Source: Holophagaceae bacterium (GTDB lineage Bacteria; Acidobacteriota; Holophagae; Holophagales; Holophagaceae). From it: DNA of 19,622 bases. Shown piece after piece: positions 12,629 to 19,622 of this stretch. Position 1 is the stretch's first letter. The number at the start of each line of letters is the position of its first letter. The stretch lies in assembly GCA_003158505.1 (NCBI GenBank), contig PMJK01000024.1, forward strand, positions 1 to 19,622, in the 5' to 3' direction. The notes beneath the pieces are model-generated. The model was not told the origin of the DNA. It did no database searches and saw only the letters and a list, made by a program, of their open reading frames with translations. A program made the position numbers and the translations under genes.

Positions 12629-14398
12629 TTAGGGCTTCGCCTCGCCCATTCTCTTCTCGGCAAGCAGAGCCCCGATGGCCTTGACCAGGGTGGCGGTGGC
12701 GTCGAGGGTCTCGGCCCGTACGGATCCCCGCAGTTCCACCACGGAGGGATCCAGCGATAGGGTGAAGCCCGCGGCGGGAACCTCGGGGATGATCGGCAGT
12801 TGCTTCTCGGTGGATCCGCCGAATATCCCGACCACCACCTGCGCTAAGTCCCGTATGCCGCGGGGGTCGAGGTAGAGCGCGAACCGGTAGTCCCGGCCCA
12901 GATCCGGCTCCACCGCCAGGATGCTGAGAGCGATTGCCTCTGGTGTCTTCTGGAGGGCTTCCATCCTGGCCTTGAGCAGTTCGGGATTGCCCATGACCGC
13001 CAGCAACCGGTGGTCATCCAGCGCACCCATGGACATCTGGATGGATTCCCCCCCGAAGATCATGGCCATGGCCGCGCGGGCCGAGGCGGCGGCGGGATCC
13101 TCGTTCTTCAGGTCCAGGCGGGTGGTCATGCCGCAGCTCGGCACGCCCGGCAGGATGTCGCGGGAGAATGAGACGGCCTCCGGCATCCCCAGATCCTGGA
13201 AGAAAGCCCTCTGCGCCTTGCTGGTCTCTTCCATGGCAGCCAGGTAGGCCTGGCTATCGGACACGCGGACCAACGAGATCAGGCCGCTCATCATGGATCC
13301 GCGCGGCGCGGGCGCGGAGAAGATTGCCGCCATCGAGCGGGTCAGGCCGCTCTGGAATTCCATGGCCTTCTGCAGCCGGGCCAAGGTGGCGGGTTGGACC
13401 TTCCCCCCCTTGTCGAGATCCTCCATGAACGCCGACTGGAAGTCGAACAGGGCGGTCCACTCCCCGCCGAAGGCCAGGGCGAAGTCCGACGTGGCCAGCC
13501 CCTTCAAGGGATGCCCCACCACCGGCGGCAGGGTCTCCAGTTCCCGGCTGAGCGGGCTGCCTGGGCTGAGGAGGGCCCGGGCTTCCACCATCAAGCCTCC
13601 GCCCTCGGAGATATCCAGGCTTCCCAGCACGTGGTGCACGCTGGTCTTGGCCAGCTCGGCCCAGCGGTCGAGCTTGGCCTGGAGGCGCGCCACCAGCTTG
13701 GCCCCCGGCTTGGCGGGCTTCTCGCCATCCTTGGGTTCCGCAGGCGGGCGCTTGAAGGATTGGCTGGCCGATCGAGCAGCTTCCTCGACAGCGGCCCGGG
13801 TGACCACCACGCTGACGTCATGACGCGCCATCCAGGTCGCGTAGGGAGCCAGTTCGACGGAGAGGGTGCGGGCGGGCTTCTTGAAGGCCGCCAGGCTGGC
13901 TTCGCGATCAGCCACCACCAGGTACCCGCCCTTGGCAGTGCCGAACCGCGGGGCTGGAGCAGGCGCCTTGGCCTGCATCTTCGGATGCGCTTTAGGCGGA
14001 GGCGCTGGTGCCTCCCAGGTCCATACGCCGCCCGTTCCCTTAGGCTTCAGACCCGTGAGGGCCGCCTGCGGATCCTTCGCAGGGAGCAGCCAGACCCAAG
14101 TCTCAGCGGCGCTGGAGTCCCGGAATGAGACTCGAAGGAGGGGCCCCGGCCCCAGCCGGGAGGGGTCAATGCCCGTCTGGCCCTGGAGCTTTAGGAAGCC
14201 GTCCTTCCCCCCGAAATGGCCCACGACCTTGGACCACTTCGCCTCCAGGCTTTTCAAATCAGGGAAGTACACCACCACCTGAGCCTGGGCTGGAATCAGT
14301 TCCAGAGCGTGGGTCGTGGCCTTGACCTGGGTCTGGGCCGCAGCCCCCGCCGCCATCGTGAGCAGAACTGGAACAGCAAACAAGCGCGAAACACGCAT
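12629..14398 (-). CDS. Large secreted protein of unknown function
   Basis: The 589-residue product has a typical signal peptide (MRVSRLFAVPVLLTMAAGAAAQ, cleavage near 21). The mature part starts with HALELIPAQAQVVVYFPDLKSLE, the kind of opening seen in DUF3352-like exported proteins, whose first strand often reads as a low-conservation LP-A-V-VVYFP pattern. It has an Ala/Pro/Lys-rich low-complexity insert (about 130-155), a helical central region, and a C-terminal segment of alternating strands. No catalytic motif is evident. The ATG at 14398 is preceded by GGGAGA 7 nt upstream; the frame stays open to 14482, but that extension would bury the signal peptide. It converges on the cytochrome gene, with the hairpin at 12551-12581 between them. 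The function is unknown; the family hint is tentative. Confidence 0.75.
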   Translation of the reverse strand: MRVSRLFAVPVLLTMAAGAAAQTQVKATTHALELIPAQAQVVVYFPDLKSLEAKWSKVVGHFGGKDGFLKLQGQTGIDPSRLGPGPLLRVSFRDSSAAETWVWLLPAKDPQAALTGLKPKGTGGVWTWEAPAPPPKAHPKMQAKAPAPAPRFGTAKGGYLVVADREASLAAFKKPARTLSVELAPYATWMARHDVSVVVTRAAVEEAARSASQSFKRPPAEPKDGEKPAKPGAKLVARLQAKLDRWAELAKTSVHHVLGSLDISEGGGLMVEARALLSPGSPLSRELETLPPVVGHPLKGLATSDFALAFGGEWTALFDFQSAFMEDLDKGGKVQPATLARLQKAMEFQSGLTRSMAAIFSAPAPRGSMMSGLISLVRVSDSQAYLAAMEETSKAQRAFFQDLGMPEAVSFSRDILPGVPSCGMTTRLDLKNEDPAAASARAAMAMIFGGESIQMSMGALDDHRLLAVMGNPELLKARMEALQKTPEAIALSILAVEPDLGRDYRFALYLDPRGIRDLAQVVVGIFGGSTEKQLPIIPEVPAAGFTLSLDPSVVELRGSVRAETLDATATLVKAIGALLAEKRMGEAKP

Positions 14399-14561
14399 GG
14401 ATTCTCCCGGGGATCCGCCATCCTTGCAGGACACCGGACCGCCCGCAACCCAGGGGGAAAGGCACCCCACCGCGGCGCCCATCGCGTGTTCTCACGCGCG
14501 ACAAGCCGAGAAAGGCCAAGGCACCATTCGCAGGCTTCGGCCCAAGCACCCAGCCGGAGCC

Positions 14562-15071
14562 TCAAAGGTAAATCAAATCATCCGTGGCGAAGCCGAGCTC
14601 CCGCGCCCGAGCCAGGAGTGTCTCCATGGTGTTCGGATCCAGCTTGGGTTCCCGCGCCAGGATCCAAAAATAGGAGCGGTTCGGCCCGCAGATCATGGAG
14701 TAGCGGTCCGGGTCCAAGGCGAGGATGGTGTAGGCGCCGTAGAAGGGTCCGAAGAAGGACACCTTGAGGCGTCCTTCGCTGCTTGAACCGATGAAGACCG
14801 CCCTTCCCTCGGCCTCCTTCCACTGAGCCTTGGAGTCATTCCAGCCCCGGTTCAATACCTTGACGCTACCATCCTCGCGCAGGCTGTAGGTCGCTGTGAC
14901 CTTGGTCAGCCCTCGTTCGAACCGATGGTCCATCCGGGCCACTTCGTGCCATTCACCAAGGTAGCGCTTAAGCTCGAAGCCCTGGACGGGACGGACACCT
15001 TCGGGAAGACGGGTGCAGGCTGCCACTAGCAGGGTGAAGCCCAGGGCCAACGCTTGCATTGTCCGGTTCAT
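14562..15071 (-). CDS. blc: Bacterial lipocalin, outer-membrane lipoprotein (Blc-like)
   Basis: The 169-residue protein carries a lipoprotein signal ending in LLVAAC (Cys19 lipidated) and then the lipocalin fold. The first signature GEWHEVARMDHRFERG contains the conserved Gly-x-Trp (39-41), and a later strand pair SMICGPNRSYFWILAREP (125-142) matches the Blc/ApoD-type pattern. Bacterial lipocalins sit on the inner face of the outer membrane and bind fatty acids or lysophospholipids. The ATG at 15071 has a G-run ribosome binding site (GGGGGGG, 5 nt upstream); the frame is open to 15170 but overlaps no credible signal there. The alpha/beta hydrolase gene ends 61 bp upstream on the same strand, so the two may be cotranscribed, pairing an exported esterase-like enzyme with a lipid carrier. 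Confidence 0.9.
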   Translation of the reverse strand: MNRTMQALALGFTLLVAACTRLPEGVRPVQGFELKRYLGEWHEVARMDHRFERGLTKVTATYSLREDGSVKVLNRGWNDSKAQWKEAEGRAVFIGSSSEGRLKVSFFGPFYGAYTILALDPDRYSMICGPNRSYFWILAREPKLDPNTMETLLARARELGFATDDLIYL

Positions 15072-15132
15072 GTGCGCCCCCCCAGAAGGCCTGTGGATCG
15101 GACCTTCAACTCCAGCCCATGGTACCCGCCCC

Positions 15133-15945
15133 TCAGCGCCCCAGCCCCGCCTCGAAAGCCCGCACGGCAATCAGGAAGGCTTCAGGCGCATCCCACATGA
15201 TCCAGTGTTTGGCGGTGGGGAAATGGATGACCCGGAAGGTCGGCAGGTCCTTGAAGCCATGCTGGACCAGGGTCGCTGCTGCCTTGGCCGGATCGACTTC
15301 CAACGGCCCCGCCGCGAGCTGCAGCACAGGCAAGCGGAGCTGCGCCTGGCGGGCGGCCAGGGGATCTCGGGCCATGGCCCGTAGGTAAGCCTGGAGGACT
15401 GGGACAGGCACCTTCAGGGCATCGGTCACCAATCGCTCCGTCTGCGCCGGCCCGGCCGAGATCGGGCCCATGAAGGGGGCCAGGGCCGGGGCTGGATCCT
15501 TCCCGAGTGCCACGACGATGGATTCCACCCAGCCCGCAGGAATGGCGCTCAGGAAGCTGTCCACGAGGACCAATCCCCGGAAGGCGCCGGGATCTTCGAG
15601 GACTGTCCGCGCGGCGATGGGACCGCCCATGGAATGACCCACCACCAGGCAGGGCAAGAGGCCCTCCTTCCGCACCAGGATCGCCAGATCCTTGGCCAGG
15701 ACGCCGAAATCCGCACGTCCCTCCACCACCGAGGGGCCAGGACTTCCGCCACTGCCCGGCAGATCGACACTCAGGACCGTGTGGTCCCACGCGAGCTCGG
15801 CCGCCACGCCCGTCCACACTTCCTTGTTCCCGCCAAAGCCATGGATCAGGAGGACACCGGGGCCCCGGCCGATCTTCTGGAACGTAAGGTCCGCGGATGG
15901 CAGGCAGAGCGCAACGAGACAGAACAGAAGCATACGGCAACGCAT
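15133..15945 (-). CDS. Exported alpha/beta hydrolase
   Basis: The 270-residue protein begins with a signal peptide (MRCRMLLFCLVALCLPSA, cleavage near 18) and contains a complete alpha/beta hydrolase core. It has the oxyanion-hole HGFGG (35-39), the DLPGSGGS segment, the nucleophile elbow VGHSMGG with Ser105, and a C-terminal catalytic His247 in AKHWIMWD. The acid is probably in LEVDPAKA (Glu216 or Asp218). A small cap region separates the halves. Substrate cannot be told from sequence; esterase, lipase or lactonase activity is possible. GGAGG lies 5 nt before the ATG at 15945. The lipocalin gene follows on the same strand, which favours a lipid or ester substrate, but this is inference. Confidence 0.88.
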   Translation of the reverse strand: MRCRMLLFCLVALCLPSADLTFQKIGRGPGVLLIHGFGGNKEVWTGVAAELAWDHTVLSVDLPGSGGSPGPSVVEGRADFGVLAKDLAILVRKEGLLPCLVVGHSMGGPIAARTVLEDPGAFRGLVLVDSFLSAIPAGWVESIVVALGKDPAPALAPFMGPISAGPAQTERLVTDALKVPVPVLQAYLRAMARDPLAARQAQLRLPVLQLAAGPLEVDPAKAAATLVQHGFKDLPTFRVIHFPTAKHWIMWDAPEAFLIAVRAFEAGLGR

Positions 15946-16088
15946 GGGAACCTCCAGGACAAGGGCACCCAGGATAGCCCCTGGTGGAAGTCAACAGGCG
16001 GCCGCGGTGACGGCATTAGCTCGGACAGAGGTGCGTGAGTGGCGGAGAGTACCGATGACAACCCGAGGCCGCCCTCGCAGGAGCAGAG

Positions 16089-17567
16089 TCACGGGGCAGC
16101 GAATCCATAAAGTTCCCCTGAAGCCACGCTATAGGACGTCTGGCCCCCAGCCACCAGCACCTTCCCACTGGACAGAAGCGTGGCTGAATGGAACACCCTG
16201 GGGATGACAAGGGAGCCAGTATCCTGAACGGACCCGTTGGATGGGTCGTAGATCCAGGCATAGGTGCTGCCCGAGTTGTAGGGACCACCATCGGGGCCCC
16301 CACCGGCAATGAGGACAGTGCCATCGGAGAGGAGGATGGCCGTGTGGTAACCCATGATCTCACCGAATGAACCAACGGACGTGAAGGCGCCCGAGGCCAG
16401 GTCGTAGAGATCCGCACTGCCGGTCAAGCTAAAGCCCAGTCCAGCAACAAGGACCTTCCCGTTCCCCAGAAGGGTGGCCGAGAGATTCCAACGCGAGGCT
16501 GTCATGGATCCAGTGGAGGTAAAGACGCCCGTGGAGGAATCGTAGAGCTCAGCGCTGGTAGTAGAGCTATCGTCACCAACGACGAGCACCTTGCCCCCAG
16601 GGAGGAGAGTGGTTGTGAACCCGGCGTTGTACCCCGACCGGGCATTCACCATGGATCCCGTGGGCGTGAAAACGTTGGCCACGGGATCATAGAGCTCAGC
16701 GCTGGAAAGGTGGATGAGGCTGGAATCCACCAGCCCCAGGCCACCACTGATCAGTACTTGCCCGTTGGGCAGGAGCGTGGCTGTGTGGTTGCACCTTGCG
16801 GTGCCCATCACAGGGCCGCCGCTAAAGGAGGAAGTGATGGGATCGAAGATAATGGTGCTGGCCAGAGGCTGCTCCACACCGTCGCTGTTGTAACCGCTGG
16901 CACCTCCGGCCAGGAGCACCCTGCCATCTTGCAGCCGGGTGGCCGTCTGCCCAGAAGTCATCGGCATCGTGGGGCCAATCATGCTGAAGACACCCATGGC
17001 TGGATCGTACACTTCCGAACTGTAAAAGTAGCCGTAGGATCCTGTGCCCCCCACGAGGAGCACCCTTCCATCGGCAAGCAGCGTGGCTGTGTGACGGCTT
17101 CGGGCCACGACCGTGTTCCCGGTGGATTGGAAACCCACGGGAGGAATGGTGACCTGGGCGGTGGTAGTGGCCGTGGCTGTCACGCCGGCGGGATTGGTCA
17201 CCGTGAGCGTGAAAGTGGTGTTCTGCTTGACATAAACTCCGCCCCCGGAGTAGCCGCTGGACAGATAAGTTGAGCCCGGGGTTACAACCCCTTGGCCATT
17301 GCTGTAGAGGGCCGTGAGGACGGTCTGACGGCCTGCCGTGACGGCGCTCGGACTGGCGGAGAAGGATTGGATGGTGGGTGCCGGAGGAGGGGGCGGCGCA
17401 GAGCTGCCGCCCCCGCCTCCGCAGGCCAGCCCCAAGGCAACCAGCAGGCCTGATGCCATCTGGTAGAGGAACCGATGGCGCTTGCCTGATCTGGATCCAC
17501 GGGGAATGGGATGGCCTGGAAGAGCTTTCACGAACAGGGAGTCCTGGATGTCAGATCGGCGATTCAT
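16089..17567 (-). CDS. Kelch-repeat lipoprotein with Ig-like domain
   Basis: The 492-residue product has a lipobox LGLAC (Cys49) followed by a GGGGG-Ser and PPPPP linker, so it is membrane-anchored. An Ig-like domain follows (about 66-141, with FTLTVTNPAG). From about 155 seven Kelch-type blades repeat the pattern HTATLL-x-GRVLLVGG ... AELYDP-x-GVFT, enough for one closed beta-propeller. Such propellers bind partners or carbohydrates; no galactose-oxidase catalytic residues can be assigned. The start at 17567 has GGGAGATGAG upstream but puts 36 residues before the hydrophobic core, unusually long for a lipoprotein signal. A later ATG at 17459 would give a normal signal but lacks a ribosome binding site. 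It stands between an exported hydrolase and a DinB gene with no obvious functional link. Confidence 0.85.
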   Translation of the reverse strand: MNRRSDIQDSLFVKALPGHPIPRGSRSGKRHRFLYQMASGLLVALGLACGGGGGSSAPPPPPAPTIQSFSASPSAVTAGRQTVLTALYSNGQGVVTPGSTYLSSGYSGGGVYVKQNTTFTLTVTNPAGVTATATTTAQVTIPPVGFQSTGNTVVARSRHTATLLADGRVLLVGGTGSYGYFYSSEVYDPAMGVFSMIGPTMPMTSGQTATRLQDGRVLLAGGASGYNSDGVEQPLASTIIFDPITSSFSGGPVMGTARCNHTATLLPNGQVLISGGLGLVDSSLIHLSSAELYDPVANVFTPTGSMVNARSGYNAGFTTTLLPGGKVLVVGDDSSTTSAELYDSSTGVFTSTGSMTASRWNLSATLLGNGKVLVAGLGFSLTGSADLYDLASGAFTSVGSFGEIMGYHTAILLSDGTVLIAGGGPDGGPYNSGSTYAWIYDPSNGSVQDTGSLVIPRVFHSATLLSSGKVLVAGGQTSYSVASGELYGFAAP

Positions 17568-17734
17568 CTCATCTCCCAACAAGCAAAGATCTCGAAAAGC
17601 CCGTGCCAAGCCGACCCATCCATCCTGTGTCCCGGCGCTGTCATCCCGTAATATGCGGGTCTTCAAACCGCTGGGCCTAGCTATTGAGAGTCCGGCACGG
17701 ACCGCTTGGTTGAAGATGAATGGGTGGTTTCGGG

Positions 17735-18256
17735 TCAGACTTTCGGTGCCTCTAACCCGAGTTCAGCCCAGCCTTCCTTGGTGGGGCCGTAGAGGCTGGG
17801 GATGTGCAAGCCCGCCTGGCGCATGAGGACGGTCATCTGGCCGCGATGGTGGGTCTGGTGGCTGACGAGAACGTAGAGCGCGAAGGCGCCGGTCCAGGTC
17901 TCGCCGTAGAGGCTGAAGTTGCGGCCCAGCTCGGTGTTGCTCCAGCTGCCGATGTGGTCCAGCAGGGAATCGCTCAAGGTACGGTAGGTGGCAGAAATCT
18001 CTGCCACGGTGGGCGGCGGTGGCGTGGCGATGAAGCCATCCGGGCCGAGGCCCACGGGCCCCTTCACCTTGAGGCCCAGGTTCTGGGGCAGCTCCAGCAC
18101 CGTCTCCACCAGGTGCCAGGCCATGCGCCGCAGGTCGCGGTGCTGGGCGTCCACGGCCTGGTGGGCCGCCGCGTCCGGAATGGCCGCTAAAACCGCCAGG
18201 GTCTTGTCCGCCTCTTGCTGCCAGATGGTCTTGAAGTCCTCCACGCGACGGAACAT
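17735..18256 (-). CDS. DinB-family four-helix-bundle protein
   Basis: The 173-residue protein matches the DinB/YfiT-like superfamily: an N-terminal helix, a first metal-type His in MAWHLVETVLE (His48), and the hallmark SHQTHHRGQMTVLMRQAG (His133 and His137) that completes a three-histidine metal site. Members are cytoplasmic; several act as thiol-dependent transferases or hydrolases, but most are uncharacterised. A G-rich run before ATG 18256 can serve as ribosome binding site. The frame extends upstream to 18355, but that region falls in the decamer repeat and has no ribosome binding site. No partner gene is evident. Confidence 0.88.
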   Translation of the reverse strand: MFRRVEDFKTIWQQEADKTLAVLAAIPDAAAHQAVDAQHRDLRRMAWHLVETVLELPQNLGLKVKGPVGLGPDGFIATPPPPTVAEISATYRTLSDSLLDHIGSWSNTELGRNFSLYGETWTGAFALYVLVSHQTHHRGQMTVLMRQAGLHIPSLYGPTKEGWAELGLEAPKV

Positions 18257-18656
18257 GCCCACCCCCCGGAAAGTCCCCGGAAGCATAGCGCAACAAATGC
18301 GACAAGAGCAGAAAGACAACTGCTTTTTTAACCACCGATTAACACCGATGAACACCGATTAAAAACATGAGTGAATAGCTTGTCCCGGGGTATTACCTCG
18401 AAAGCATGGGCTCCGGTTGGGCCAGAGGTCGCCTTCGGCGAGCCCGTGCGGGTTGGGTCGGCACGCCCCTGAGTCCTCTCCGGCTCCCCGCGTTCTCTGC
18501 GTGATTCAGTCGCCTTTGGCCTAAGGAGATCTTCGAGGCACGGGTTGGGTCGTACCCCTCAGCCTCGTACCGTTCTCGTTCTTTTATTGGTGTTCATCGG
18601 TGTTCATCAGAGGCAAATCCTTCTTTCTTCTAAGCCTGAACGAGCCGTGCGGTGGC
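18257..18656. other. Noncoding interval containing a repeat-bounded element
   Basis: This 400-bp gap separates two minus-strand genes. Most of it (18331-18609) is the element listed separately. The remainder shows no gene, RNA or clear promoter. The stop of the carboxylase gene lies only 47 bp beyond the right edge of the element. Confidence 0.6.
18331..18609. repeat. Element bounded by inverted 10-bp repeat arrays
   Basis: The left edge has three tandem decamers, AACACCGATK-like, at 18331-18360. The right edge (18586-18609) carries the same decamers inverted, sharing the exact 16-mer AACACCGATGAACACC. Inside, a 12-bp direct repeat CGGGTTGGGTCG occurs at 18449-18460 and 18541-18552, and short hairpins such as CGCC-TTC-GGCG are present. 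There is no ORF. The arrangement resembles a nonautonomous, MITE-like repeat. I saw no target-site duplication. Confidence 0.6.
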
Positions 18657-19622
18657 TCAAACCGGTGTGACGGCTCGGCGCTTGGCGGGCCAGACTTCGC
18701 GGCGGCGGGCGCGGGCGAGGCGGGTGATGAGCTCATGGCGCAAATCGGCAGGATCCACGATGGCGTCCACATGAAGTTCAGCCCCCAGCTTCTTCAGGTT
18801 GATGTCCTCGTTGTACTCGTCCCGAAGCTGCTGAACGTAGGCTATGCGTTCCTCTTCGGGTTTCTCCGCGATCTTGTTGGCGAAGACGGCATTCACGGCG
18901 GCTTCGGCGCCCATGACCGCGATGCTGGCTGTGGGCAGTGCCAGCGTGGCGTCCGGATCGAAGCCGGGCCCGCTCATGGCATAGAGGCCCGCTCCGTAGG
19001 CCTTGCGCACCACCACGCAGATGCGCGGTGTGCTGCAGCTGGCCATGGAGCTGATCATCTTCGCCCCGTGGCGGATGATGCCCTGCTTTTCCACGGCGCT
19101 GCCGATCATGAAGCCCGGCACATCGCTGAGGAACACCAGGGGAAGGCCGAAGGCGTCGCAGAGGGTGATGAAGCGCGTGGCCTTGTCGGCGCTGTCCACG
19201 AAGAGCACGCCGCCCTTCACCCGGGGCTGGTTGGCAAGGATACCCACGGGCTTCCCGTCCAGTCGCGCCAGTCCCGTGATGATCTCCCCGGCGAAGAGCT
19301 TCTTCACCTCAAGGAAGCTGCCCTCATCCACCAGCCCCTCGATGAAGTCCTTCATCTGGAAGGGGGCCATGATGTCCGGGGGCACGATGGCGCCCAGGGC
19401 CTTCGCCTTGGGCGATACCGCCTTCGGCGGGACCACGGGCAACGCGTCTTCGCAGTGCTGGGGGAAGTAGGCCAGATACTGTTGGCAGAGGGCGATGGCC
19501 TCGGTCTCGGTCTTGCACAGGAAGTCGCCGCAGCCGCTCACGGAACAGTGCATCTTCGCGCCCCCCAGGTCCTCCAGCGAGATCTTCTCGCCGATGACCA
19601 TCTCCGCCATGCGGGGCGAGCC
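18657..19622 (-). CDS. Acyl-CoA carboxylase beta subunit, propionyl-CoA type (partial)
   Basis: The C-terminal 321 residues of a biotin-dependent carboxyltransferase are present; the 5' part lies beyond the right edge, and the frame is open through 19622 (GSPRMAEMVIG). Visible are GGAKMHCSVSGCGD, the domain linker, GILANQPRVKGGVLFVDSADK, the conserved FLSDVPGFMIGSAVEKQG loop near the CoA/biotin site, and the late YAMSGPGFDP and SIAVMGAEAAVNAVF segments. This single-chain layout matches PccB/AccD5-like beta subunits (about 510-540 residues) rather than the split AccA/AccD of acetyl-CoA carboxylase. It would transfer CO2 from biotin to propionyl- or another acyl-CoA in the cytoplasm; methylmalonyl-CoA decarboxylase subunits are close relatives. 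The partner biotin subunit is not in view, although accB-accC lie 15 kb away. Confidence 0.9.
   Translation of the reverse strand, partial: GSPRMAEMVIGEKISLEDLGGAKMHCSVSGCGDFLCKTETEAIALCQQYLAYFPQHCEDALPVVPPKAVSPKAKALGAIVPPDIMAPFQMKDFIEGLVDEGSFLEVKKLFAGEIITGLARLDGKPVGILANQPRVKGGVLFVDSADKATRFITLCDAFGLPLVFLSDVPGFMIGSAVEKQGIIRHGAKMISSMASCSTPRICVVVRKAYGAGLYAMSGPGFDPDATLALPTASIAVMGAEAAVNAVFANKIAEKPEEERIAYVQQLRDEYNEDINLKKLGAELHVDAIVDPADLRHELITRLARARRREVWPAKRRAVTPV

Noticed and set aside
18331..18360. Tandem decamers as a CRISPR array
   Set aside because: Repeats are 10 bp with no spacers, and no cas genes are present.

Overview
This window is high-GC, gene-dense bacterial chromosome. The gene set (AcnB-type aconitase, ribH-nusB, accB-accC, murJ, a large multihaem cytochrome c, a haemerythrin and many exported proteins with classical signal peptides) indicates a Gram-negative bacterium with an anaerobic or microaerobic respiratory lifestyle. 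The overall look fits Acidobacteriota, class Holophagae (Geothrix or Holophaga relatives). That placement is inference from gene content; no rRNA or other phylogenetic marker was tested.

Layout. 1-3394 (+) is a housekeeping block: the 3' end of acnB and its terminator, then ribH-nusB (abutting) and accB-accC (2 bp apart). accC runs into a two-copy, 90-bp-period REP-like repeat that supplies its last codons and stop. tRNA-Thr(TGT) follows at 3597-3672. After it comes a roughly 480-bp gene-poor stretch with a possible 38-aa remnant ORF and a good sigma70-like promoter for an outer-membrane beta-barrel protein. 5001-7870 is mostly minus strand: a bacteriohaemerythrin, an exported single-domain Cache protein, a GNAT acetyltransferase, and a small duplicated-module protein with a seven-histidine tract. 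The leader of that last gene contains an intrinsic terminator. murJ (lipid II flippase) and an adhesin-E-like secreted protein follow on the plus strand.

The most notable gene is at 10464-12527. It encodes an octahaem cytochrome c with seven CXXCH motifs and one rare CX15CH motif, the signature of MccA/SirA-type haem c-copper sulfite reductases. It has an AT-rich upstream region with a 9-bp inverted repeat and a possible 10-codon leader ORF. None of the usual partners (mccB, mccC, mccD or the dedicated CX15CH haem lyase) are in the window.

From 12551 to the right edge all genes are on the minus strand: a large secreted protein of unknown function, a lipocalin lipoprotein beside an exported alpha/beta hydrolase, a seven-bladed Kelch-like lipoprotein, a DinB-family protein, and (cut by the window edge) the beta subunit of an acyl-CoA (propionyl-CoA-type) carboxylase. 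Between the last two is a roughly 280-bp noncoding element bounded by inverted arrays of a 10-bp repeat.

Functional links. AccB and AccC provide the biotin carrier and biotin carboxylase. The carboxyltransferase at the right edge belongs to a related but probably separate acyl-CoA carboxylase. Many of the remaining genes act in the envelope or periplasm, where the octahaem cytochrome would also work.
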